Positions 15,801-23,805 of a stretch of DNA of 23,805 nucleotides are shown one piece after another (within the stretch, counting starts at the first letter, position 1; each line of letters begins with the position of its first letter). The DNA comes from a virus. The notes beneath the pieces are model-generated. The model ran no database searches and had not been told where the DNA came from. It worked only from the letters and a program-made list of their open reading frames with translations. Position numbers and translations under genes: made by a program. Where the stretch lies: IMG/VR virus record IMGVR_UViG_3300029264_000290, positions 1 to 23,805 of that record. One strand, written 5' to 3'.

Positions 15801-16932
15801 ATTTAGCTTCTGCAGGAGTAATTTCACCATCATCTTCAAGACTCATTACTAATGACTGAATATCATTAATAGTGCTAAAACTTTGATTCCACTCAATACT
15901 AGCTAAAACTTTTTTGTCACTAAGTTCATTTAATGCTTTCTTCTTGTCGTAATTAATTCTTACTTGATCAACTTCTCCTCCTACCCATTCAATATATTTA
16001 GCAAGACCTAGTTTTCTGTCAGCTTTATCAAGCTTCTCTAACTCTTTCTTTAGCTCAGAAATAGACTCAAATCTAGTTGTTCTATCCTCGCTACTTAAAG
16101 CTTCTTTAATTTTTTTCTGAACAGTGTCGGGTCTGTACTCATTATGTACATTATTTACTCTCGCTAATACCTCATTATAAATACGCTGCAAAGACTGTAC
16201 TGATGTGGATTCATCAGTAGAACTCTTAGTTTCTTTTTCGCCCCGTAACTCTTGGGACTCAATACTAGCATTGGCCATTAAATTATTCTTTCTAACAGAA
16301 TTATTTAATAGTTCTTTTGTTAACTCAGTTACTTCATCTCTATTTAAACCTAAAGATCTTTGAATAAAGCTAAAAAACCAACTTTTAATAGAAGCCCATG
16401 TTGATGCATCGCTAGGATTATCCCATATTTCTGCACCTTTTCTACCTATTGCCGTTGTAATAAGTTCTTTTGCAAACATCTCTTCACTTAGATCTGGATA
16501 CAAAGCTTTTATCTCAGCTTCCAATTCAGTACCTTGGAGTTGCTCTAAAGCTCTCTTTAGTCTAGGATTTTCAATTCCATTGGGGAAGGAATCAATAAAA
16601 ATATGTCCGAACTCATGGATTGCAGTTGTCGAGAATAATTGCTTAGGATTAATTAATATTACAGGCTTACCTGCTTTTTTAACTCTAGGATCACCTTTAC
16701 CAAGTACCCTAGAACTATTTACCGTTGAATCCATGATTACTTCTACATTCATAGATTCCTGAAGTCTCTTGACTTTGGCTTTGAATACACTTAATTCTTC
16801 TATTGTATAATTTCCTGAAGGTCTTTCTTCTTGAACACCATACTTTTCTCTAATTGCAGAATCATTAGACAGAACTTTAATAAGTCCTGCCTCTGAATAA
16901 TCCTTGCCTTTGTAATTAAATTTACAGCTCAT
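12859..16932 (-). CDS. Giant virion protein with N-terminal zinc-protease motif, 1,357 aa
   Basis: This huge protein lies directly downstream of the virion RNA polymerase gene, with a 12-base gap, as in crAss-like phages where such proteins are carried in the virion and enter the cell with the DNA. Near the N-terminus is TTAIHEFGHIFID, with HEFGH at residues 106-110 and a candidate third ligand Glu156 in FAKELI; this is a gluzincin-like metalloprotease signature. Residues about 200-700 are mostly charged helices and coiled coils. Towards the end there is a hydrophobic segment (about 1236-1252, ending LAYAA) followed by five Asp, and further amphipathic helices, possibly for membrane contact. 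Residues 1-20 (CKFNYKGKDYSEAG) look like a small leading domain. A role in processing virion proteins or opening the host envelope is inferred. Confidence 0.75.
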   Translation of the reverse strand: MSCKFNYKGKDYSEAGLIKVLSNDSAIREKYGVQEERPSGNYTIEELSVFKAKVKRLQESMNVEVIMDSTVNSSRVLGKGDPRVKKAGKPVILINPKQLFSTTAIHEFGHIFIDSFPNGIENPRLKRALEQLQGTELEAEIKALYPDLSEEMFAKELITTAIGRKGAEIWDNPSDASTWASIKSWFFSFIQRSLGLNRDEVTELTKELLNNSVRKNNLMANASIESQELRGEKETKSSTDESTSVQSLQRIYNEVLARVNNVHNEYRPDTVQKKIKEALSSEDRTTRFESISELKKELEKLDKADRKLGLAKYIEWVGGEVDQVRINYDKKKALNELSDKKVLASIEWNQSFSTINDIQSLVMSLEDDGEITPAEAKLFSAKIKKIQGNRSDLEIKLLNYARESYAEYMSENNNRLTFEYTTKFEKEYNDLELSASGVSVDQYVMEKLLEYKDIIKDEGYREALKNAEESISDISKMAAVMWSEKNANSADIQVLSTLVDKVERAISEFALNEAREFDFDNKNFRDLSDSSDKDTNSLNQKNKYEGMISVSASGQSYYASQYMPEFLEEKDKYIKRSFDREAADEVYGDIKVTGKALNYEIQDEDGKTHRRLLRFGKGIKYRVETDSDGNSVQISYELQGERVHMPTSQAIARSEYEVWIDANTTTVEVDGRNEPSVLPEKKWINEDYNSLSEKKKDHLTWLKDKIKKGDEKTKGHNSLVSQSFSQEWIRLPGILKTDTQRVLEGNFVSAAKQKLSEISQKQKDDFETQDATDSGLSDSFKRVYADVANQEKLSVAIPFRKKIKSNEQSFDLHTITLMNAVASENYAKKKEAELTFKIILEVMKTRKVPDTANMGKLRKIHMTPEGKDEVALYKDPRNGLSNDAARALDVLVSRMYDIKSVDAGTIKVLGKEKDINQLTKTWLKFSGMTALLFNLPNSIVNASMARINNRIEAFGGEHFNNKDLMKAEYIYLKDMGNVMNDMGTNVDKSRTNMFLSAFNVMGGKEYLDNPFEESTRGQALMKMNNLRPIAKGGEHMMQSHVMYATMNHIKVLNSEGKYLDKDGNVVADKKQAASINEMIEFVPNKITGGVEMRLNEKVSATTFSKTGDRNQIMLETRNLIKYKVRELHGNYDSDLQAAAQRNFIGKLAFFLRKWIEEGYFRRWRGIKTGSKSRKDLTRADQFYSQDAKGIREGYYITAWRFMSKVLVPAIKTLNMEMIKKGTSDLSGHEKANFKKITAELMMIAATMLAYAAMDDDDDETLLIRYALRRQMSELLFFVQPGEAMKIVMSPTASSGTLKNIISAIYQAGDITEEYENGSNIGRNKFEVKALKTLPGLSQTQKDLQGSLDYIESAAGFH

Positions 16933-16944
16933 TGTAATTTGTTT

Positions 16945-19900
16945 TTATTGCTTACCTGAAGGGCAATCTTTTTTAGTTATATTTTCTTCTTTGATAATAT
17001 TTTTCAACATGTCTGGGGTAATTTCAAATGATGGACCATCATACTCTTCTTCCTCAATATCAGAAATTTCATCCTCTGCATTTTCAATGTCTGAAAGAGT
17101 ATCTGGTAATTCCTGAGAATCATCAATAAACATCTCATTAGCTTTTAATTCTTTTCTAATTTTATTAATAGCCATAAGCTCAGCACCATTAAGATTATTA
17201 TCTTCTAATATAGAGCTTTCTATTTTCTTTTCATAAGAATATTCAAAAACTTTATTTTTACCTGCTTTAAGCCCAAGTCTAAATGTTCTTTCGTATGCTG
17301 GTAAATAATCATTATCAGCATCTTCTGTGAAGCTTTCTGATTTTTTAAAGAAACCAATTGTATCGTCATCAAGTTTAACTGTAACAAATTCAGGTGTATC
17401 TGGATAAGCAACACCCATTTTAAACTTTTGGTATTTATCAAGAAGTTTTTTAGTTCCAATAAATCCATAATGCATATCAGATCCTTCTGATATAGGCTCT
17501 ATGTCTGAGTCATTTAATCTAGGTACAACTTCAGTATTATTAGACTCATGTCTAGCGAATTGATCAAAGAAAACACTCCCAGGAATATCATCTATTCTTT
17601 GAAAAAATGAATTAGTTTCCGCGTTTATACCTTCATCTCTCAATATTTCATGAGGAATGTGAGTAAAAAATTGGTTTAAATTCTGTTGAAATCCTGATTG
17701 AGTATAAGAATATCTTACCAAATTAACGGCTAAATTTTTAGTTTTTTCATTCTTATAAAGATCTATCCAAGCTCTGTATATATCGTTTTGATATTCAGCA
17801 GGCTTGTCTTTACCATTAATTCCAATGAAATCAAATCCATTGACCATATTAATTTCTAATTCCTGAATAAGGAAATTAGGCTTATAGATTTTTTTATTAT
17901 CCGCTAATGCTTTAAGTCTTTGACTTTCTCTTAACTCAGAAACTTGTTTTGGTATTTTTTCAAATAGCTTTTCAAAGTTACTTCTATTCTTTTTTAGTAA
18001 CTCAGTTCTTGACATCAAGTAAGTATAAACACCTTTATCTACTGCTGCTCCAAGTTTTTTTGAAACAATATACTCTTCTTTAGTCATCATGTTAGACGCG
18101 TGATCCATAACATCTTGCATTGCACTAGTTGCTGATAACATTATATTGCTACTAGTCAATACTGAATTTGTGAAATCTAAAGCTTTAGCTTTGTATGTTC
18201 CTAACGCTGTACCATCGTATTTAGACATGTAGTTATTTACGAACCCAACATGCTCAACTTTGTTAATTTTATTAGAAGCTATATGCATTTCTATTGGAGA
18301 TCCACCAGCACCTCTTGTGTCAATCTTAGCAGAAAGCAAAGCGTCAGTCCATTGAGCTGATTTCTTTTCGTGAAATTCAAATGCATTTAATACCACGGAG
18401 TCTACAAAAGTTTTTCTAACTCCTTTTACACTTTGTTCCATGTCGCTTTTTGAAATTGTTCTTAGTTTTTTTTGAGATCCTTCAATATTTTTTATATCGT
18501 ATTTATTTCTAAGATATTCATAAGGATTTACATACTTAACTTTACCATCAACAACTATGGTTAATGGAGTTCCAGTAATACTGTCTACTCTTTTCTTTAA
18601 AGCAACAAGTTCTTTTAATATTGGTTGACCAATATATCTATTTATATCTTCCATAGAGCCACCTGCTCTAATAAGCATGAATGTAACATTAGCTGTAACA
18701 TCATTGTGGTTTCCTCTTGTAATGTATGGATCTTTTGCTATATCAACATACGCGTTCAAAAATGCTGACAATGTTGATACTACACTATGCTTGTTGCCGT
18801 TAGGCACATCCATTTTTGTAATGCTCTTATTCTTTCCTACTTTTATTGCTTCTCCAAATCCTAAGTCGCTATTAACTGATATTTCTAAAGATTGATTAGC
18901 TACGTGATCAACTAATTGATTAGCAGTTAATGCAACACCCATTTTACCAGACATGTAATTCATCTTAGTTTTTAACTGCGTAATAGGTGAGAATAAATCT
19001 AAATTCTTATCTTTTGGCTTAGGGTGCAAGTTTTCGATATCTTCTTTAAGAAATAATCCATCAATAGAAGTCATCATGTTATCATAAGTATGATCACTCT
19101 GAAGTACATCTGAATAAAGCTTTAATACGTTATTTTGAGCAATTAGTTTATCCGCTTTAGCTTTTTGCTTACTTGGAAGAAACTTCTTATTCTCATCACT
19201 AATCATTTCAAATTCCTTAGACTTTTTATTATACATAAGGTTTGGTGCCATTATGTACATCTTATCAATATCAAAATCTGATCCTGTCTTAGCTGGAATA
19301 CCATCGTATCCTATGATACTATCACCCATTGTAGAAGGTAATACTGCAACTATTTCAAGTGTATCATTTGATGACATACCTTGATTAGGTATTCTGTATC
19401 CAACAAGCTCTCTTACTTTAGGATCCTTGAATGCTTTCTTCCAATCTGCTGGAGTCATAGTATTTACATCTACACCTGCATCTCTACCTGCATCTCTAAG
19501 TAATTTAACAGCTAAAGTATGAGGTATCATTACTTGACCTGGAAGAGTCTGACCATCTGGCCCTTGCGTTGGAGGTTGTAATCCTTTACCATCATAGTTG
19601 TCTGAGATTATTTTAATACTAGAATCTTCTAGATCAGCCTTAAGCTTCTTTATAGCAACATTATCTTCCTTGCTTAAAGGATCTACACCTTGAGTATATA
19701 GCTCTGCTTTTTCTTTACCATACTTACCTACTAAGTAATCATACTCAGCGTCAAGTAGGTCAGATTCACTGACACCAACTTCCTCTAATCCAAATGGTGA
19801 TACTTGAATAAACGAGCCACCTTCAGTAGCAATTTTAGTCATGGCTCTGTTAAATACAGACATTAAGATGCTGTCAATTCTACCTTTAATCTGTGGTATT

Positions 19901-22900
19901 GCATCAATAGGAGTTCCTTTTTCAAGTGCTGTAATAATATTCTCATTAGCACCTCTTGATCTAAATTCTGCAATTAATACATCATAAATTGGATCCTTGT
20001 CAGTAATCTTGTTATCGACAATTCCTAATTTAGCAGAAACCTCATCAGCACCTATCTCAATTAATTTAGAAATTGCATCATGGATTCGTTGTAGTAACTC
20101 TGAACCATCTATCTTGTCTACTTCTCCCGATACTTTGTACTTTAAATCTAGTTTTAGATCTTCAAGAATATTTTTTTGTATTTGAGATCCTAAATTAGTT
20201 TCATGCATTGTCTTGATAGGAAGATCTTGTTGAAGCTTCCATCCCCTATTAGACAAAGTATTTGTATTTAGTTTAAAATTAGGATCCATATCAGTTGTAC
20301 CCTCTTTATTAATCCTAGTTGGTGCAATAGCTCCTACTTTGACTCCATCAATAGTAATTACCTCATGAACTTCATCAGAAGCTTTTTTTATGTAATTTCC
20401 ATCTCTGTCGTGAGTCATTCTTTTTAACAACTTTGCCATTGGAGTATTTTTTACCATGCTTGGAATAAGCACAGCTTGAGAGTACTTTAAGTATGTTGGA
20501 ATACCTTTGTTTATTTCAAAGTAAACACCTTTAAGTGGTTGGGCTGCAAGTTTCATTTCAGAATCTTTTAACTGATTTCCATTTTGCATCTTCTTAAATA
20601 CCTCTGCATGAGCGTCACTCCATTGACCTAATCTCTGTTTAATGAATTTCCATCTACGAGGAGTAATCCATGCTTGAGCATCAGTAGTGTTTACGTCACT
20701 AGTTCCTTTCTTTTTCTTGCCGTTCTTATCGTATCTAGCTCCGTAAGCATCAGCAATAGACTTATCAGTCAAAGAGTCTCTTATTTGTTGAAGATACTTA
20801 GAAGCAACCTCAACGCCCTCAACAACTGCAACATTGAATTTCATGTCATCAGCAGAATCTAAAGCTAATTGTAATCCATCAGTATATGTTGCTGGTATTC
20901 TTTTAATTAAATCCGCGTTATTTTTAAAGTAAGCTGGATCTCCAGAAAATAGCTTTGTATATTCAATAGAAGAAACAAGTCCATTAACTAAATAATCACC
21001 CGCAATAGCTGCTAATCCACCTTCATCTTTGTAATGAGCAATTAATTTGCTATTCATTTGAGATGTTTTAGAAAGCTCTTTAACTTCTTTATAAGTATCA
21101 TTTAATCTTTCTTTTAATGATGCTTCAACAGCTAATCTTACTTCATTCCTTTGACTATCACTGAATCCGTGCACACCATTGGAAGACAATGGCATATTAG
21201 TTTTAGGATCATATAGAATAGCTTTTAATGAATCTGAAGCTGTATCAAAACTAAATTCGGGAAAAAGTTGTGATTTTAATCCATTCTTTGCTCCAATATG
21301 ATAGTGTTGAACTTTTTTATGTTCCGGAAGAGTTTCTATATCATTGGCAACATCTTTCATTCTGTTGTATTCAGATTCAAAATACTTTACAAAAATATCA
21401 ACAGTTCTTTGCGGTATTAATAATTTTCCTTTCGAATCTTTATCACCAGATATTAAAGAATCTACAAATTCAAATCCTTTGAACTCTACTCTTCTTGATT
21501 TATCTGCAGCAATAATTGTAGGAAAGTACGAAGTCTGACCTATTTTTTTACCTAGTAATTTTGTTATATTATCATTTAATTGATCAGCTAATGAAATACT
21601 TACATTATCAACACCATCATCTTTACCTTTAGAAGTAAATGAACTGGCCAATCCATGCTCAAATGCATCTAGTCTTTCTTGAGATCTTTTTAATCTCTCT
21701 TTTTTGTTGTGCTCACTTTGTTCTTGCCCAAATACATCGCGAGTTTTGTAGCCAAGCAAATACTTTATCCACCTGGAACTACCATTTATTGGATCAGAAG
21801 CTAATGCCTCAAGCCCACTTAAATCTTTTTTCCATTCAGAAATTTTATTCGATATGAATGTAGGGTTTGCATACGCAAAGTAAGTCTTACCTCCAGACGC
21901 AAGTATGCTAGATTCTGCAATATCTAACTCCCTCATTGCAGATGCCTTAGCTAACATTTTAACCATAGACTGAGTTCTGAAAGGATTTAGAAACGCACCA
22001 TCTTTAATGAAGGGTTTACCTGCACCTTTTTTGTCAACTGCAGTTATATCTCCATTGATCATGTGTCCAATACCAACAAATAAATCTTTAATTGTGTTAA
22101 ATTCATTTTCAGTACCTCCACCTAGCATTATAAGAGCATTGATATCAGAATCCATTAATCCAAATACACCTAAGTTTCTTAACTGCTGGAATAATTTAGG
22201 AACAATCTCCTCATAAACTTCATTCTCTAAGCTCCTATCTCCATTGGCTTGGCCAATACCTTCTCTGAATTTTGTGTATAATACTGAAACTGCAGTTCCT
22301 ATGAAATTTATTTCTTTTAAATTTTCAATAGAAAGATTAGCTTGTCCCCCTCCTAACCATTTTCCTCTAAATCTGTATCCCCATCTGTCAAGTATCTGAC
22401 TTTCTCTACTATTTGTTGCAGTAGCATTTATAACTGTATATGCTGAAGAATCTTGATTGAACTCAGTAACATAAAAATTTACGTTAGTTTTATTAAATGC
22501 TTGTACAAATTCATATACTTTAAATCTACCAACACCATTGTCATTGTTCATTGTATCTAACTTCTCCGCAAGATCATAAGCCCAAGGTTTAACAGTCTTT
22601 AATTTTTCAATAACCTCCCTCATTTGCTTATACGTAGAAACCACTCCTCCTTCAGTACCGCCGGTTGTAACTATATCTGACAATAAAGGTTGTAGTGTTT
22701 GCCAAACTTGATTGAAATCTTCAAATACAGGTGTTTTTAAAAAACCTGATCTTTTTATTTTTAATACTTGATTTGAACTGTTTGGATCTGATGATTTTAC
22801 TAATCTCTTAGAAACTAATTGAGATAAGAATATTTTAGTGTTTATTGTGGCAGATTCTTTTGCATTCACAGTAATAGATTCAATCATGTTTAATCCACCA

Positions 22901-23568
22901 CCTTTCTCTTCTTCTTTTACTTCTCCCTTAACATTTCCCTCTGCATCAATAATTTTTTCTTGGTAGTTTTGGCCTAATGCAGCTAACTTAAAAACAAGTT
23001 CATCTTTGAACTCATGCTTGTATAACTCAACAAGTTCAATTCTTTTTGTACCAATTTTAGCTTTTTCTTTAGGTAAGGTTGATAACTGTTGCTTGTAACT
23101 TTCAATTGATCTTTCTATGCTAGATAATAAAGCTCTCTTTGATTTGTCTTTAGCATCTCCATCATTGAATGCCTGAGGGCCTCCTTCTTTATCGAATCTG
23201 TATAAGAAATGTTTAGATACATCTTTAATTTCTTGAGGCGAGAAAGCATCTCTAAGCGGCGTTAAAGAGTTGACAGGAATCTTAGTCCCATCAACATCTT
23301 TAAAGTACCACTTGTTAGAGTTTTTTTTGTTGTATAATTTTGGCTCACCTTTATCAGTGACTTCTCCAATTTTTGCTAATAAACCATTAGCATCTCTGAT
23401 ACCTTTATAGTTTTTTTTCCAATCACCGAAAACTTTTCCAAAATCATTACCCAAAACCTTACTATACAGTAAGTCCGCTTTGTGCTGATCATTGAAAATT
23501 TCTAGTAATTGAGCGTGTAGTACGGATTTTTCCCCAGCTACCTCGTTCATTACGTTGCAAACTTCCAT
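16945..23568 (-). CDS. Virion-packaged single-chain RNA polymerase, phi14:2 gp66-like, 2,207 aa
   Basis: The protein matches the crAss-like virion RNA polymerase in size (phi14:2 gp66 is about 2,180 residues) and motifs. The catalytic loop GSDFDIDKMYI has the three metal-binding Asp at 1431, 1433 and 1435, behind a conserved YRIPNQGMSS block. The second double-psi barrel region has GVKVGAIAP with Lys1077, then LPIKTMHE with Lys1119 and GSQIQKNI with Lys1132, like the lysines of the beta-type barrel. After the catalytic loop, VDIAKDPYI and IGQPILKEL are also family blocks. This is related to two-barrel polymerases such as eukaryotic RNA-dependent enzymes of the QDE-1 kind. In phi14:2 the enzyme is injected with the genome and transcribes early genes. 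The last 80 residues are very acidic and end KDCPSGKQ. The ATG at 23568 follows a stop by 17 bases; Met7 is another possible start. Confidence 0.9.
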   Translation of the reverse strand: MEVCNVMNEVAGEKSVLHAQLLEIFNDQHKADLLYSKVLGNDFGKVFGDWKKNYKGIRDANGLLAKIGEVTDKGEPKLYNKKNSNKWYFKDVDGTKIPVNSLTPLRDAFSPQEIKDVSKHFLYRFDKEGGPQAFNDGDAKDKSKRALLSSIERSIESYKQQLSTLPKEKAKIGTKRIELVELYKHEFKDELVFKLAALGQNYQEKIIDAEGNVKGEVKEEEKGGGLNMIESITVNAKESATINTKIFLSQLVSKRLVKSSDPNSSNQVLKIKRSGFLKTPVFEDFNQVWQTLQPLLSDIVTTGGTEGGVVSTYKQMREVIEKLKTVKPWAYDLAEKLDTMNNDNGVGRFKVYEFVQAFNKTNVNFYVTEFNQDSSAYTVINATATNSRESQILDRWGYRFRGKWLGGGQANLSIENLKEINFIGTAVSVLYTKFREGIGQANGDRSLENEVYEEIVPKLFQQLRNLGVFGLMDSDINALIMLGGGTENEFNTIKDLFVGIGHMINGDITAVDKKGAGKPFIKDGAFLNPFRTQSMVKMLAKASAMRELDIAESSILASGGKTYFAYANPTFISNKISEWKKDLSGLEALASDPINGSSRWIKYLLGYKTRDVFGQEQSEHNKKERLKRSQERLDAFEHGLASSFTSKGKDDGVDNVSISLADQLNDNITKLLGKKIGQTSYFPTIIAADKSRRVEFKGFEFVDSLISGDKDSKGKLLIPQRTVDIFVKYFESEYNRMKDVANDIETLPEHKKVQHYHIGAKNGLKSQLFPEFSFDTASDSLKAILYDPKTNMPLSSNGVHGFSDSQRNEVRLAVEASLKERLNDTYKEVKELSKTSQMNSKLIAHYKDEGGLAAIAGDYLVNGLVSSIEYTKLFSGDPAYFKNNADLIKRIPATYTDGLQLALDSADDMKFNVAVVEGVEVASKYLQQIRDSLTDKSIADAYGARYDKNGKKKKGTSDVNTTDAQAWITPRRWKFIKQRLGQWSDAHAEVFKKMQNGNQLKDSEMKLAAQPLKGVYFEINKGIPTYLKYSQAVLIPSMVKNTPMAKLLKRMTHDRDGNYIKKASDEVHEVITIDGVKVGAIAPTRINKEGTTDMDPNFKLNTNTLSNRGWKLQQDLPIKTMHETNLGSQIQKNILEDLKLDLKYKVSGEVDKIDGSELLQRIHDAISKLIEIGADEVSAKLGIVDNKITDKDPIYDVLIAEFRSRGANENIITALEKGTPIDAIPQIKGRIDSILMSVFNRAMTKIATEGGSFIQVSPFGLEEVGVSESDLLDAEYDYLVGKYGKEKAELYTQGVDPLSKEDNVAIKKLKADLEDSSIKIISDNYDGKGLQPPTQGPDGQTLPGQVMIPHTLAVKLLRDAGRDAGVDVNTMTPADWKKAFKDPKVRELVGYRIPNQGMSSNDTLEIVAVLPSTMGDSIIGYDGIPAKTGSDFDIDKMYIMAPNLMYNKKSKEFEMISDENKKFLPSKQKAKADKLIAQNNVLKLYSDVLQSDHTYDNMMTSIDGLFLKEDIENLHPKPKDKNLDLFSPITQLKTKMNYMSGKMGVALTANQLVDHVANQSLEISVNSDLGFGEAIKVGKNKSITKMDVPNGNKHSVVSTLSAFLNAYVDIAKDPYITRGNHNDVTANVTFMLIRAGGSMEDINRYIGQPILKELVALKKRVDSITGTPLTIVVDGKVKYVNPYEYLRNKYDIKNIEGSQKKLRTISKSDMEQSVKGVRKTFVDSVVLNAFEFHEKKSAQWTDALLSAKIDTRGAGGSPIEMHIASNKINKVEHVGFVNNYMSKYDGTALGTYKAKALDFTNSVLTSSNIMLSATSAMQDVMDHASNMMTKEEYIVSKKLGAAVDKGVYTYLMSRTELLKKNRSNFEKLFEKIPKQVSELRESQRLKALADNKKIYKPNFLIQELEINMVNGFDFIGINGKDKPAEYQNDIYRAWIDLYKNEKTKNLAVNLVRYSYTQSGFQQNLNQFFTHIPHEILRDEGINAETNSFFQRIDDIPGSVFFDQFARHESNNTEVVPRLNDSDIEPISEGSDMHYGFIGTKKLLDKYQKFKMGVAYPDTPEFVTVKLDDDTIGFFKKSESFTEDADNDYLPAYERTFRLGLKAGKNKVFEYSYEKKIESSILEDNNLNGAELMAINKIRKELKANEMFIDDSQELPDTLSDIENAEDEISDIEEEEYDGPSFEITPDMLKNIIKEENITKKDCPSGKQ

Positions 23569-23585
23569 TATGTATATTTATTTAT

Positions 23586-23805
23586 TTAATTGTTTTTACA
23601 TGGATTTTCCTGTTGTCCAGAATCCATGTTTGTTAAATCTTTATTCATTTCAAAATCTGAATCACCCATCTCAACATCTCCCCATTCGTCATCAATATCC
23701 TCAGTCAGACTAGACTTAAATACTAGTTGATTTGAGCTAAGTATTGTTTCAATAGGCTTCGAAGGTACTGATTTATTTTTAGGTTTACTAATTTGAGTGT
23801 CACTA
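23586..23805 (-). CDS. C-terminus of another virion protein, cut by the window edge
   Basis: The frame is open to the right edge and ends at TAA 23586-23588, giving the last 72 residues of a larger protein. This tail is polar and acidic (DIDDEWGDVEMGDSD at about residues 36-50) and ends ENPCKNN. It lies 17 bases upstream of the polymerase gene on the same strand, so it is co-transcribed with it. In crAss-like phages a further giant virion protein usually occupies this place. The fragment alone shows no domain, so its identity rests on position and the acidic tail shared with the polymerase. Confidence 0.7.
   Translation of the reverse strand, partial: SDTQISKPKNKSVPSKPIETILSSNQLVFKSSLTEDIDDEWGDVEMGDSDFEMNKDLTNMDSGQQENPCKNN

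Noticed and set aside
15305-22216. Several plus-strand frames of 60-100 residues across the giant minus-strand genes
   Set aside because: They are antisense to continuous giant coding frames with conserved motifs and show no start context or family resemblance.
1-23805. Use of an alternative genetic code with a reassigned stop codon
   Set aside because: Recognisable genes end naturally at TAG (2963, 3806, 5946), TGA (713, 1964, 10645) and TAA, with no in-frame readthrough needed to complete a domain.
1-23805. CRISPR array, insertion sequence or integration site
   Set aside because: No regularly spaced repeats, transposase or integrase motifs, or terminal inverted repeats were seen on either strand.

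Overview
This window reads as part of a lytic tailed-phage genome of the crAss-like group (order Crassvirales), most likely infecting a member of the Bacteroidetes. The strongest evidence is the 2,207-residue protein on the minus strand. It carries the DFDID catalytic motif and the flanking conserved blocks of the single-polypeptide virion RNA polymerase known from the Cellulophaga phage phi14:2 (gp66). Next to it is a second giant protein with an N-terminal HExxH zinc-protease motif, and the tail end of a third gene enters from the right edge. The DNA is AT-rich. Start codons are preceded by A/T-rich leaders without Shine-Dalgarno sequences, as is usual for Bacteroidetes and their phages. TAA, TAG and TGA all act as stops, so there is no sign of the stop-codon reassignment seen in some crAss-like phages.

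The window has two opposed blocks. Plus strand, 1-12737, is a dense early or replication block. In order it holds: the end of an ATP-dependent DNA ligase; a dATP/dGTP diphosphohydrolase-like protein; a HAD-type phosphatase; two unrecognised proteins; a Sak4-like P-loop ATPase; a pair of acidic-tailed proteins, the second a candidate ssDNA-binding protein; a divergent primase with a Toprim domain; a MoxR/CobS-like AAA+ ATPase followed directly by a CobT-like VWA protein; a small protein; a RusA-like resolvase; a 53-residue lysine/acidic protein; a PD-(D/E)XK nuclease; and a run of small unrecognised proteins that includes a predicted 38-residue membrane peptide. Many junctions are ATGA or TAATG overlaps, which implies translational coupling. 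Strong hairpins lie before the genes at 3093, 3890, 4894 and 11213, and two of these look like intrinsic terminators.

The blocks meet at 12738-12858, where a bidirectional hairpin terminator separates the converging transcripts. Minus strand, 23805-12859, encodes the giant virion proteins, read right to left: the C-terminus of an upstream protein (23586-23805), the virion RNA polymerase (16945-23568), then the 1,357-residue zincin-bearing protein (12859-16932). These are spaced by only 12-17 bases. By analogy with phi14:2, the minus-strand products would be packaged in the capsid and delivered with the DNA. The polymerase would then transcribe the early genes, including the replication and recombination block on the plus strand.

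No tRNA, CRISPR array, insertion sequence or integrase was seen. No gap without a gene exceeds about 130 bases. Points most worth a second look are the CobS/CobT-like pair, whose Walker B motif has Asn in place of Asp; the folded leader at 2979-3033; the zinc-less primase that also lacks the Toprim glutamate; and the Cys-containing ends at the junctions of the giant proteins.
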